Shown here piece after piece: positions 9,000 through 20,472 of a stretch of 64,000 nt of DNA. This stretch comes from Oxytricha trifallax (lineage: Eukaryota > Ciliophora > Spirotrichea > Sporadotrichida > Oxytrichidae): NCBI GenBank assembly GCA_000711775.1, contig ARYC01000259.1, positions 124,001 through 188,000 of the forward strand, written 5' to 3'. Under the pieces are notes generated by a model that saw only the letters and a program-made list of their open reading frames with translations, was not told the DNA's origin and did not search any database. Position 1 is the stretch's first letter. The number at the start of each line of letters is the position of its first letter. A program made the translations under genes and the position numbers.

Positions 9000-11900
9000 T
9001 CACATGATTTATAAGTCTTAGTTAAGTCTCATGTTTTGTTAAGGCATATATTATTATTATTACTGATTGTATCCGTTGTCATAGAATTAGTATTGATTCT
9101 CCTCTTTACCCTCGTTTTCATATTGATTTTGGAAGTCTTCCTCGTCTTATTGCTAGCTTTAATTTTGTGCATTTTAAACTATCAGTATTTAATTCACGAA
9201 TTTTTCTAAGAGTGGTACCTATCGTGGATTATCATCACTTATTTGAGTCATTTAACTTGAGAGAAGTTGCACTATTTCACTGTAGGTCATTTACTTGTTG
9301 TTATGGGGATCCACTATAGAGAGAAGCTGTTCAACTAAGTATAAATTTTAAAGAATGTAAATCACACATAGTTTAGACTACTCCCATTTTAATAATGAGG
9401 TCACGGAATTCATTCTCATCTATGATTCCGTTGCTGTCGGAGTCTACTTGCTTGAAGATTTAAGTAAAGCATGATAGGAATTTCTCATGTTCTAGCAGTT
9501 AAAAGTCTAAGATTATCTTAAGGAATTCTGTGTAGAGAAGTTTACTAACTTATTTAATAAAAATATTGATTTCTTTGTCTAATCTCCTCATCTCTACTGA
9601 GCTTCCTAAATATTCAAATTAATATTTTACTGTTATTCTTTCTGTTCTCAATAACTTCATTGAATCGCTTTGTCAAGTAATATTATTATTATTAATAATT
9701 GACATCATCACTGTCATACATTTTGTTGACAATCTTTTTCCAGTATATATCATCAATAAACCCATTTTGAATTTATTCACACATCTGAACGATTTCTCCC
9801 TCGCTCTTCAAGTGATGCTTTTCTCTTACTAGAATTTTGAGCAAGTTTGAGAGCGTATCTTTGACATGCATTTATATGAATCTGAATTCTTCATCGCACT
9901 CGTTTTTAAGAATCTTGCCAAAAAGCGTTACCTCGTGGTCATCTTTTAAGTAAGTTCTTACACCGTGGATGATTGTGCTTGCCCATTCAATAATCAAAGA
10001 TTTCAGACCATACTTTTGGTTTAAGTAAGTGTACATATATTGCTCCATTTAATTATTATAATAAAGTTTTAGTCTCTGCACTTTATATCGTACTTGATCT
10101 TCTAGGTGTAAATATCATTGATGATATCTTTTAACTATTTAAGAGGCAATATTTTATGATTCATGTTTGAAATTGAGGTTTAATTGTTCAAAGTTCCAGT
10201 AAAATTAGACTGTATTGAATTCATCTAATGGTGCTAAGGTTATGGTGAGATAACTTGTTACATATTTTAAGATCCAAATTATTGCGAGTTATTTTACTTG
10301 CTTATTTAGCTGAATTGATTACTTCCTTATGAATTTCTTTGTTGATTTAAAATGTTTTAGTTTACATTACCGAAAGGCATTGCTGTTGTTGATGGCTAAG
10401 TTGAGTGATTGAATTTATTTTACTATGTTACATTGATGTTATTTTCCTTTGTAACTTGTGAGTTGAAATTGAAATTGTTCTATGTTGCTCCTGGGGTAGT
10501 AACATTACTGGCTTTGGTTTTTGAATGTCTGATTAAAGTGTCTAGTAACCTCTTATTTTCTTCTTCTAAACTTTGCTACTGGCTTTCATAGTACTCTTTT
10601 TAATCGCTAGCATCTTTTCTTAATTGCTCTATAGAAACTATAGTTATTTTAGATTCTTTCTCTAGAGTTTCAGCAGCTTAATTACTATAGCATGTGTATA
10701 TAAGTGATCCTTTTGTTATAACTAGATTTTTAGATTCCTAATCTCATCTTCCTGAGATTGGAATATTTGATTATTATTGTGAATCAATAATGTTGTCTTT
10801 TATCTTTTCATGCTCCTCTAATTTCTTTACCATAAATGAATTGAGAGATTTACAGGAAAGAGTTCTTATTTTGTTCTAAAAGTTGAGACATTTAGTTTAG
10901 TACATTTACAGAAGAGTCAAATAATCTTTACTCATAGCACTATAAGCTTTTAATGATATTGATCAATTAAATTTATAAATATACAAAAGTTACTTGATGC
11001 AAATTACTGAATTAAAGCTATATTGAAGGCTTCTTGATCAGTTTTACTCAAATATATTTATTTATTGAAGCACATACCAACAAGAGACTTTTTAGTTTAA
11101 AGAATGATTTTCTTTTTCATGATGTCTTTATCAGATCTTTGGTCATCCTGAAGTTCCTATAAACTGACGCTCAAATCATACATGATATTTTTCAAGTGCT
11201 AATCAAACTCTTCTGCAAGTCTTTTATCAATATTATGCTCAATTTTCCTTCTAATAAATGATTATAGAATAAACTCTTAAATTTGATCATAAAGAATTGC
11301 TATGTTTTCTAGATCTTAAGCTCTCAATTCGTTTTCTTCTGGGGTGTCATCGAACATTTGATCTCCTCCATCGTTAGTCATTTAACTAGAATTCATTTAA
11401 TTTTTATTATAATATTTCTTTATAGTAGTAGTTTCTTCGAATTTCTTTTAGTTTTAGATCAAAGGATGGCTGTCTTTTCTGTTGTAAGCATCATTATTAA
11501 TTGGCATATTAGAGGATCTGAACTCTTTTTGGCTTTAACTATGCATGTTAGTTGAGTTGGTAATTTGTTAATAACTGTTTGCCCCAAAAAGTTAACTCTG
11601 ACCACCAATATTGTTATTTTGAGATTCAGTTTAAGAGATTGTTTATTTTTAGCTTACTTTTCCTTGATTATCAAACTGAAATTGCTATTATGATTAAGTG
11701 TTGCTGGTTGGTTGCGAACTCATTTGATAATTTTACACTGGCTGAGATTGATTTTGGCTTTATTCTTGATACTCTTAATCATTTTAGTAGTTTAGTTCTT
11801 CGTCCTCTAATTATTGATCATACTCTTGAAGCTACTACTGCTGTTAATCATTGTGATAATTATTGGCATCTTCTTCGTCCTCTTCTTACTAATGAGAAGT

Positions 11901-12199
11901 TTCATATTCTTCCTAAGCCTCCTCAACCACAACATCTGGCTACATTTCATCTTCCTAGTCAACATGATTTTAGTATTCTTGGTAATCATTTTAGCTCTGT
12001 GCTTATAGGTCATTTTGATTTTAATCGATAATTTACTATGAGTTCTCAATCTCTTCGCCTTCTTCATCCTCATTTTCTTCGTTGAATAGGGCTTCTCTCT
12101 CTACAGCTAAGCCATTTAAGTATTCTAGGCTCATCAAAGTTCTTAGCAAGTAATCAACTTACTCCTCTTCATGCAGGTTAATGAAAAGAACTTTCAGAT
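9000..12199 (-). CDS. LRR/EF-hand/coiled-coil protein, main MDS (f)
   Basis: This continues the scrambled gene from pointer ATCTGAAAGTTCT (12187-12199). In order it encodes the last leucine-rich-repeat/cap (FINLHEEEQVDYLLRTL, MSLEYLNGLAV), an acidic stretch (about 12000-12090), a long Gln/Asn-rich region (11.5-12.0 kb), coiled coils (about 10.5-11.35 kb), a helical domain (about 9.55-10.06 kb), an EF-hand with DSDSNGIIDENE near 9420-9455, and a second, degenerate EF-hand (VDPHNNKQMTYSEI). It stops at TGA 9002-9000. IESs at 10052-10071 and 10675-10688 and an intron near 9340-9390 are needed to keep frame. The architecture suggests a calcium-responsive cytoskeletal or ciliary scaffold, but this is inference. 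Confidence 0.75.
10052..10071. other. 20-bp IES with TAAA pointer
   Basis: On the coding (minus) strand TAAA repeats flank an AT-only spacer. Removing one copy and the spacer joins CRDQ to MEQYMYTYLNQK in frame. The plus-strand TTTA copies are at 10048-10051 and 10068-10071. Confidence 0.65.
10675..10688. other. 14-bp IES with GCT pointer
   Basis: In the LRR/EF-hand gene, GCT repeats (minus strand) bound ATAGTAATTAA. Removal changes frame from ..KDHLYTHA to AETLEKES, keeping the coiled-coil composition. Confidence 0.55.
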
Positions 12200-12214
12200 A
12201 GAAAATAAAAAGTA

Positions 12215-12292
12215 TAGGCATGGTTTAGAGAGAATCAACAGCTGCTTCGATATCATCAATGGGATTACCGTTCAAGTTAAATTCTTAGATTT
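12215..12292 (-). CDS. LRR/EF-hand gene, MDS d
   Basis: It runs between pointers AAATCTAAG (12284-12292) and TAAACCATGCCTA (12215-12227) and encodes FNLNGNPIDDIEAAVDSLQ, a leucine-rich-repeat unit with the NxxxNPI signature. Its neighbours in the protein are the plus-strand MDSs c and e at 8.2 kb. Confidence 0.8.
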
Positions 12293-12316
12293 TATAATAT
12301 AAAAAGTGAATTCGTT

Positions 12317-12357
12317 ATTTGGGAGTTTTCTAATGTGATTGTCAGCAAGATTTATTT
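12317..12357 (-). CDS. LRR/EF-hand gene, MDS b
   Basis: A 41-bp piece between pointers AAATAAATCTT (12347-12357) and AACTCCCAAAT (12317-12327) encodes INLADNHIRKLPN, the consensus LRR core. It joins MDS a to MDS c, both of which are on the opposite strand 4 kb away. Confidence 0.8.
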
Positions 12358-12433
12358 CAAAATATACTCTTAAAGCTATCAAAGTGATAACATAAAACAT
12401 ATAGAAATATAATTCAGTTTAAATTAAATTGAA

Positions 12434-14033
12434 ATGTTAAAAAAAGTAGCAGTATTTTCTTTGCTAGCTTTACACGTGTTGTCCGCTAGATTGGAAATTA
12501 AGACCGACACTTTAAGAAACTATATCGCTAAGGAAGGTTAATTCTTTGAAAAACTTGTAGCAGCATAGTGGAGATCAAGACAACCTGACAGCAAGTTTTC
12601 CATGGACTTGAATAAAATGAGATTTGAAAACAGTTAAAATCATGAAGGAGTCGATGTCGTAGTTCCTGGATCATTAGAGAATGAACTTGTTGATTCTAAA
12701 GTTGAGTTTGAATGGGTTTTGACAGCCTCATAAGTTAGAAATTCAGAGTATAACCCTTATCCAAATGAGCCATTTTCGTACTCTGATATTAGAGTAATTG
12801 GTGATATTCATGAGTATGAAGAGCAAATTCAGATGTTAAATCAAACTTTAGACATCATTTAAGACACCTTCTTTGGAACTTGGGAAGCTAGAGTCTGGGA
12901 ATAGGTACAACCTTTGAGTAAAATTTTGAGGTTCCAATACTATTGGATGCTAAATTTAGCTGGTAAGATTGAAGTAGAGAATGATAAGTTTGTTCTACAC
13001 TTCAGAAATGAAGATTACAGATATCCAATACCTGAAATTACAAGATAAGTGCCATAAGTTTAGGCTAACAAAGTTTTATATTATATTAAAGACATTAGAT
13101 TTGTTATTGATCCTGAACTACTTAATAGCTTGTGGAGTAGAAACATTTCAATGAGATAATCACACAGATTTAGAGCTACTTGGACTAGAAACGCTTCTGA
13201 ATACAACGAAACCATGACTAAACTATTCAATTCTACAATCCTTCAACACTTAATACCAAAGGGATTTGAAGAATTAGGCCAAGATGTTCCCTTAGATCTC
13301 AATGTTAATACTTATATGGTGTATGATACAGACAAAAAGTACGTTTCAGAGGGAGAGAATCATTTTACCATTAATGATAACATCTTTGACTTCTTATCAA
13401 CTTTCTCTTATGAATTGATTCAATTCACTCACGAGGAGATATTTGGTGGCTGGGTATGGAAACTGTTCAGATAAGGTTATTTCAAGCTAAACTTGAAAGG
13501 AAGCTTTACCTAAAAATCAGCAACTGTCTTTAACTTGAAATTAAGTGGTGATATGATTAACTCAATAATCTATGACTTCAGTGAATAGCTTACAAACGAG
13601 GAGTAGACATTGGCTGACAACATCAAATCACTCTCTGAGCTATATAAAGATGGAATTGATATCGATATCTCACCGGTTTTGGATTTGTTCCCATGCTTCG
13701 GCCTTGATCCACAAACTTTAAAATATTAATCTTTAAATTTTTAATTCTTTTGAAGCAGCAATTGAAGACAATTAAATCGTAGTTAGTGTAAATCTAGGCA
13801 ACGAAACAAGAGTATGTGACATTACTTAGAACATGGCAAAATAAACAGGAGTCTGGTCTAACGAAATTGATATGCACAAATTCAGATTTATGCACCTAGA
13901 AAGGTAGAACAACCCTAAATTCGATAGATAAGCATAGAGAGAAAACAGATAATAAAAGGCAGAATCAAACTAGCAAAATCATTAGATGAGAAAAAAGAAT
14001 GGTAAGAAAAGAGAAAAATTCGAAGATTTATGA
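12434..14033 (+). CDS. Secreted or vesicular protein of unknown family
   Basis: ATG 12434 opens a signal peptide (MLKKVAVFSLLALHVLSA), followed by a mature region with several N-glycosylation sequons (for example NQT, NIS, NAS, NET, NST). After removal of a 31-bp IES at 13716-13746 the frame runs to TGA 14031-14033 and gives 522 residues. The C-terminal 60 residues are very basic and Gln/Asn-rich (..QMRKKNGKKREKFEDL). A Cys lies on each side of the IES (LFPCFG and RVCD). I do not recognise the family. The signal peptide and sequons suggest entry to the secretory pathway. The gene is otherwise uninterrupted. Confidence 0.8.
13716..13746. other. 31-bp IES with CTTT pointer
   Basis: CTTT at 13716-13719 and 13747-13750 flanks an AT-only spacer. 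Excision of one repeat plus the spacer joins GLDPQT to FEAAIEDN in frame and makes the total coding length divisible by three. Confidence 0.75.
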
Positions 14034-14147
14034 ATTCAATTTTACAGTCATTTAATAATTAAAGCCATCATTTAGTTTTTTTACTTTTGAAGTTAATATT
14101 GAAATTTGATATTAAAATACAATTAAATTATTTTCACGCTCAGATTA

Positions 14148-15176
14148 ATGGCAGACGATGTATGCAATAAATTTTGTTTTATTTTACAATTTAGTTAGCA
14201 GATTTAGACTTCAATATAAACATTGGAGGTGGTTAAGATTACAATAATTTCTTCACATAAAATGAAGAAAACGAAAGTTTGACAGGATACGATAAATAAC
14301 AGATGAGCTAAGCAAATGACCTTGAAAGTGCCTCAAATAGTTCATCTATATTTGGGCAAGTTTCCTCACTATTCTCGGGTTCAAATGATAAAGCATAACC
14401 CAGCTTAAATAATCAATAAGCTCAAAATAGTGATATTGGTATATTCTCATCAGCTAATCATCCCATCGCTTGTCTATTTCATATCTTATTTAAAGGTATA
14501 TCGATGTTCTGGTAAGTATTCACTCGATAAATTAAGCATAAAGCAAATTTTATTATAAACTTTCTCTCATTTTCTTTTACTCTGTAGTTTCATATTCTTG
14601 AACATATTTCTGGGAAACGACATCATGACTTTCATCTTTATAATCATATTCACAGCAATAGACTTTTGGGTGGTTAAAAACATAACAGGTAGAATCTTAG
14701 TTAACTTGAGATGGTGGAGTGAAATTGATGAAGATGGAAATGAGAATTGGGTTTATGAGAGCGACGAAGATCAAAATAGGCCAGTAGGTACAACAGATTC
14801 ATTAGTGTTTTGGACAGCTTTGTATCTCACACCAGTAATCTGGGGATTTTTCGCATTCATGGATTTTATTTCCTTCAAATTCTTCTGGATGAATGCCTGC
14901 ATCATATGCGCAACACTATCTTCTATTAATGTTTCAGGCTACTACAATTGCAAGTAGGATCATAAGAGTAAAATCAGTAGCTTCATTTAAGAAAAGACAA
15001 TGTCATATTTCCTTGGAAATTATATGGGCTCTGCTCTGGGAGGAATGAAAAGTATGGTAGCTTCTAAATTACCAATTCCTTCATTTTTAAGTGGATTAGT
15101 AGGAGGAAATCAAAAACCAGCTGCTCCCTAAAAAGAAGGAGCAATCTTTAGTGATGCTGATAGACAATATTATTGA
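14148..15176 (+). CDS. TVP23: TVP23-family Golgi membrane protein
   Basis: Two canonical introns (14160-14194, 35 nt; 14512-14587, 76 nt) give a 305-residue protein ending at TGA 15174-15176. Residues 1-110 are Gln/Asn/Ser-rich. The TVP23/FAM18 domain follows: four hydrophobic segments around KNITGRILVNLRWWSEIDED, NWVYES, FWTALYLTPVIWGFFAF and VSGYYNCK. These match the family's conserved NITGR..LVxLRWW and GYxxCK motifs. Family members are polytopic proteins of late Golgi vesicles. The C-terminus (SALGGMKSMVASKLP..FLSGLVGG) is a short amphipathic tail. No IES is needed to read the gene. Confidence 0.88.
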
Positions 15177-15252
15177 TGTATATTATTAAGAATTGTATTT
15201 ATTAAAATCTTAAGAATTAAACTATAATCATAATAATCCTCTTTTTATCATT

Positions 15253-17400
15253 TCACTCCAAAAGCACTCTTTCATACTCCATAGTAAGAGGATGACTATG
15301 AGTAAACTCAAATCTGTTGAGTTTATAAGGCCCAATCATGTTACCCTTGTTATCCATCTCTCTTGAGTACTCGACAAAGAAAGGACATGCTCCCACATTA
15401 AAGTTAATATTGTCAGGGTGTCTAAAATCTGGTCCAAATTTTCTCTCTCTGGCTTAGTGCCATTGAGAATTGCCTACATAGCATCTAAAGGGAACATTCT
15501 GTTAAAGGCCTTTATATTTAGCAGCATTAGTTGTTGCTTAAAAACCTAACATCGCACTCATAAACTTCACTTTATTCTTCAAATAAGGCTTGTCAAGAGC
15601 ATTATTGAAGTCGAAGTGGTCAAGGAACTTTGGTGTCAAAAATACCTTGGCTGAATTTTCTATCAATGAATGAACATTGCTCATATATCTTCTATCTGAG
15701 AAAGCCTTAATAATATCTTAATTAGATTCTCCACTTGAATTCAAAGTTACAACAATGGGCTTCATTTTGGCCTGAATAATCTTTTCAACTAGCCATTTAA
15801 TAGCTTTTTCAACAATTTGCTTGAGATCTTTAGCTTCCTCATCCTCCATTCTAACTCTAAGATTTCCTGGCTCAAATTCATAACTGTTAATCTAGCTGAA
15901 AAATTTGTTAAGACTTTGAATCATCTAATCCTTTGACATATTTTATTGAATAAATAGCATGTCTCTCCATTTAAGGACACCGTCTTTCTTAACTAAAGAC
16001 TAGTTATCTCTTCCTAATTAACCAAATGAATCATTTGTTTAATTGAATCTCTGATTTTGCATTCCTTAGTTTTATAACTATCCTAATGCCTTACCTAATA
16101 AGTTAGTAACAGGTCTTCCTCTAGGTCTGCCTTTCTTTCCATTTACGACTGGAGTAGTTTTGGTAGCAATTTACTGACCTGGCTGAGTTATTTTACTCAT
16201 TGAATTTTAAGTTGGAGCTCCTTTGCTCTTGCCAGTCTTATCATCATGAAACTTCTTGTCAATCAAATTCTTGATATGTTTGAATTAGTCTTAGAAGTTA
16301 AATTGACTACTTAATTAAGTTGCCATTGCTGTTTATGGTTTACTGATTACTGGCGTTATTGGGTTAAAAGGCTTCTATAGATTAACTTGCTATTATTGCA
16401 TAGGTGGTCTTCCTGGCTTCTTGGATGAATTGGAAATTCCAGCAAGATTTAAGTTAACAGGTTGCAAAGATTTGTTGCCATTTATAAGACTACCTGGTTA
16501 CAAAGGTAATTTTCTTCCTCTTTTACTTTACTAAGTTTGATTGGCACTTATTGCTGGTACTAAAGCTCTACTTTAATCAATATTTAAGGTTTGGTTAAAT
16601 TACTGTGGTACTGGTTCAAGTGCATCCTATCTTTATCCCTCTATGTTAAGCTTAATTGTAAGAAGTGCTCTAATCTTTTTCATAACTTGCAATTTCTTTT
16701 AGTAATGCATATACTTTGTGTCGCTGATTGGTGTAATTACACGTATTTTCCTCGTGTAATTATCAAACTTGATACCTTTCTCATATTTAAGCTTTTAGAA
16801 TATCCAATTAAGTTAATCGTTAGCAGACTTCTTTTTTATTTGTTTGCAAAGCTTTTTCCCCAAAACATCAATTCTATAATTGTGATAGTAGTTTCTCTTG
16901 AGTACCTTAGCGTGTGGTTTCATCATAAGTCTCCAATGCTTCGGGTTTGTAACATACTTATTGAATATAAAGGTCTTTGTTGCTGGTTTTTGAAATTCTA
17001 CAACATGTGGCTATGAGTCACCATCAACTTGATCATCCTCAATCATAATATGTTCAGGAGGCTCTTGCATTTAAACAATTTACTCCTATTGCTGCAGCTA
17101 ATTTTAAACTAATTCATGGTGCTCAACCTGCTAATCTTAGTCTCTCATTTACTCTTACTCCTATAAATTGTCTTAAATGGCATTATCTTGTGAATCAGAG
17201 GGTGGGACATAGTTCATGGGCTAGCTTGGGTAGGTATCTTGCTAATTGTTTAGTACTTAATTGTAATCATCAAATTACTGATCTATAGGTAATTCTGGTA
17301 AGCATTGATCAATTTCAAACTGATCAATTTAATATTGAATGTCATTAACCACTTATTAATCAATAATTAATTCTTGTTGGTCAAGTAAAATATCGCTCAT
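15253..17400 (-). CDS. AT-hook protein, uninterrupted, 715 aa
   Basis: One continuous TGA-terminated frame runs from ATG 17400 to TGA 15255-15253, with no intron or IES. The N-terminal 150 residues are acidic and Gln-rich. A basic region follows (KRNYYHNYRIDVLGKKLCKQ), then three AT-hook-like motifs: KRGRKLP, KKPGRPP and KKGRPRGRP. The C-terminal 250 residues form an unrecognised globular domain with conserved-looking blocks such as PFRCYVGNSQWHQARERKFG and RFEFTHSHPLTMEYERVLLE. AT-hooks bind the minor groove of AT-rich DNA, so a chromatin or transcription role is likely. In ciliates, a role in genome rearrangement is an open possibility but pure inference. Confidence 0.82.
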
Positions 17401-17647
17401 AATTGTACTAAAGGTAGGATAGTAATAAATTAAATTAATTGATAATTTATAACAGAACTTACTATTTAAGGGGATGACTCCATAAATTAGTCATAAATAT
17501 TTATAGAGATATTTAATTCAATTAATTAATTCTATTAAATAAGAATTATTTATTTATGGAAATGTTGATTTAAGGAAATTACGATAAGAATATTTATTAT
17601 ACTAACTTTTACTTAAATAAATATACACATTATATATTTATGTTCTA

Positions 17648-19813
17648 TCACTATTTAGGTAGATTTTCTTCTTCTCTTTTCACTTGCTATTATAATTACA
17701 ATATGGTCTAGCTAATTACTTACTAACTATGGATGACTTCTTTATCACCGTGCTATAATTGATATTCTCTAATAATGATATCTTTTTCTCTGATATCTTT
17801 CAAAAGCTTTGCTATAACTTTCTTCTGATTATCTATTTCTTAAAGGATTTAGCGCTTTCTCTCTAAGGATTTTAGTTTTTAGAGATGTTCTTAATGCTTT
17901 TAATGCGATTATTGCAAGATTATTTCATCACAGTTTCCTATGTTAAAAGGGTTTTGGTGGTTCTAAGCAGCCCCATTTTAATATTAAAATTATGTTTATT
18001 AGCACTTATTATTGTGGGATTAATCATTATTTATTGTCATATTTGGAAAATATGGTTAGATTTCATGATTATCTAGTTAATCGTCTCTGAAAATTTAATT
18101 GAACAAATTTCCATCTTGAAATTCATTTACTTATTTAGTTGGGATCTAATGTTCTTGTTAAGTTTATCCAGGGTAATCAGAATTAGAAGGGACTTATTGT
18201 TCAAGATGTGTTTATATCATATTCTACACACCAGTATTATCTAATTATATTTTGTTTTAGATTAAATTGAAATCTTCTTCTAGGCCTTGACCAGAACCTA
18301 AGTCAATCCCTTAATCATCATTTAAGAATGAATCTGATGCTACAATCATGGTCATTGAAGCCCCTAAATCATTATATGAATAGTCTCTAAGACCATAAGG
18401 GCTTTCAAATGCTAAGCCTATCCCTCCTTTAAATTGCTATTGTCCAATAATATTTGAAAATGTTTGATTCTATGTTTATTAACTCTAAATTTTATCAACT
18501 AGTTAGGATTAATCTCGATGAGTTGAGTGATAACTACTCCGCATGTTTGGGGTATTATGATAGTGAATTGGCTTGTTTTAGTTTTACATATAAAATGCAT
18601 TTGAAAGTACTGGTGCAAGTGGTACCTTCTTAAGCTAGTTCTTATGAGTTTCAAATTTATACTTCTTATGATATTTCTTGGATTATTGATTATCCTTCTC
18701 CTCTTGTTTATGTTCTCTTCGCTTATGTTCAAACCTTTTACCTTATGAATCAAGCGAAGTTTTCCTTTAATCGCTATACAAATTCTTGTCTGAATCCACT
18801 TTTTTAGGGTGCATACTGAAACGATTGTGCTTGCTAAATATCTTCATTTGATCATCTTATTTAGAGGGTGAATTCAAAAGATTTGGCAAAGTATTTAACA
18901 CAAATCCTTAATTTTGAGTGTTTTGAAATTGGTTTTAGAACTCACTGAAATCTAAATATTGCTTAAATTCCTCTTCTAGTTCGTCTTTTAGGTCATCATT
19001 ATAAACATCTAGTTTACTATTACTTCGTAATCTACTGCTTGAGTAATGTCTATCGCTACTTTCATTGTACTGCTCATTTTAGTTCGTATCTCTCTTGAAA
19101 TGTGAAATGTTTGGATTATTTCTTGTAAGTTCAAATTGTTTGATTTAAGGAGTTAAATTGTAAGACTTTGAAGCATTCCTAGTTTGAAATGTGAGTTAAG
19201 GGGATCTGAACATATTTCGTTGTTTAAGAAATTCACTCCTATCTTTCTAATCAATAAGGCTATTTTTATCATCATCTTTTAGCATTTACACAGGATTAGT
19301 TTGCTTTCTATGCCTTTAATTCTTTCTCTTCCTTCTCTTTTAAACAATCTACTGTTTCTTCTCAATGCTGCTATGCTGATGTTTAAATGATTCATCATTT
19401 TTCATTCTGTTTTATTCTTTCTTGTTCTCTTGATAGTTAGGGTTGAAAGTCATGGTCGATTATTTTCGGTTTAAATTATCTTCATAAGATTTCAGAGATG
19501 AATTTTCGCCTGATGGGCAATCCTTTTTCTTACTATTCTAATGTTTTTCATGTTTAAAACAATCATTGGAAAATGAACTGTCATTTATAGCACCCGCTAG
19601 ATCTGCCGAGTAATCGTCATTTGAAAGTTCATAAGCCAAGGATTCCATCCTAAACATATTAAAAGATGTTGTATTTCCTAAGGGATAGGAGGAGGATACT
19701 CCTAGTCTCGATAGATTTAGCTGATTTCTGTTTTATTATACATGAAATTAGTCAGGGTTTTGCTAACTCATTTGGGCTTAATCAGCATTCTAAGTTTAGT
19801 TAGGTTAATCCAT
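17648..19813 (-). CDS. Gln/Asn-rich protein with basic patch and C-terminal coiled coil
   Basis: A single frame runs from ATG 19813 to TGA 17650-17648 (721 residues) with no intron or IES. The first 40 residues are Gln/Asn-rich. A strongly basic patch (QKRRKRKNQRHRKQ) looks like a nuclear localisation signal. The middle is low-complexity and Ser/Asp/Asn-rich. The last 130 residues form a heptad-rich coiled coil (SLERKRQILQEIDNQKKVI..LLKDIREKDIIIREYQLQ). No domain family is recognised. It lies head-to-tail behind the AT-hook gene, 248 bp apart, on the same strand. The uninterrupted structure, unlike most neighbours, argues for a young or IES-poor locus. Confidence 0.75.
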
Positions 19814-19891
19814 TTTAATTATGATAAATTATTAAAAGTTTATATAATACTTAATCTGATAAGGCTTATATAAAATTGAAACTTATTTAAA

Positions 19892-20334
19892 CTCACTGTT
19901 AGTTTTTAACTCCCCATTTCTCTGCTTGACCATCTGGACCTATAATGTCCTCCATTTAAATGAATATTTGTTATTTATATAGATAATTTAATCAATATAA
20001 TTGTTTGATTCTCTCTTCATCCAATTCATCAGGATCTATGGCTTGGAGTTCAATATCATCTTGACCTCCTCCCCCTTGTGCCTGTTGGTCTCCACTATAC
20101 TTCCGAGCTTTGCTTTATCTTAACTTATCAGTACTTGCCTATAGCATTGACTCTTATTCATTTGCATTTGCTTCTTTTTACTATGAAATAACTAGACTTT
20201 TCTTCATTTTGTTTGGTTTCTAGCCTTAAACCTCTATTCTCTATTGATTTAACTTCTTATCAAGTTTATATTGGTTATCTTCTGGCTACAAGTTAATGAA
20301 CTTCAGCAATCCCTCAATAGTTTGAGGTGTGATT
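19892..20334 (-). CDS. 3' part of an unknown gene, cut by the TBE element
   Basis: Reading from the transposon edge, a frame gives TPQTIEGLLKFINLQPED, then a Gln/Lys-rich linker, QQAQGGGGQDDIELQAID and PDELDEERIK. After an AT-rich break of about 60 bp (IES or intron) come MEDIIGPDGQAEKWGVKNQQ and TGA 19894-19892. The 5' part is missing: the TBE element starts right at its edge. If the TBE is removed with one copy of its ATT target repeat, this frame joins the ABCG copy-C frame without a shift. The chance of that is one in three, and an ABCG continuation would be expected to read HQPGSESF instead. Function unknown. Confidence 0.55.
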
Positions 20335-20418
20335 CAAAACCCCAAAACCCCTTAGTGAGGTTTATAAGTGCTTTGATTTGTAGGGTATAGTTGGGGTCTT
20401 ATTGGGGTTAGTAGAGAA
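20335..20418. repeat. TBE left terminal inverted repeat
   Basis: It starts with two and a half C4A4 telomere repeats and pairs with 24354-24437. The telomere-like tip is the hallmark of this transposon family. Confidence 0.9.
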
Positions 20419-20472
20419 ACGCAGGTTTTATATGAATTTAATGAATATTTAATGAGTATTAGTGTACTTAAT

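Noticed and set aside
11579..12031. Plus-strand open frames of up to 150 codons opposite the LRR/EF-hand gene
   Set aside because: They are antisense shadows of the Gln/Asn-rich minus-strand coding region, with a biased composition.
16591..17016. 141-codon plus-strand frame within the AT-hook gene
   Set aside because: It is antisense to a continuous 715-codon minus-strand gene with clear AT-hook motifs.
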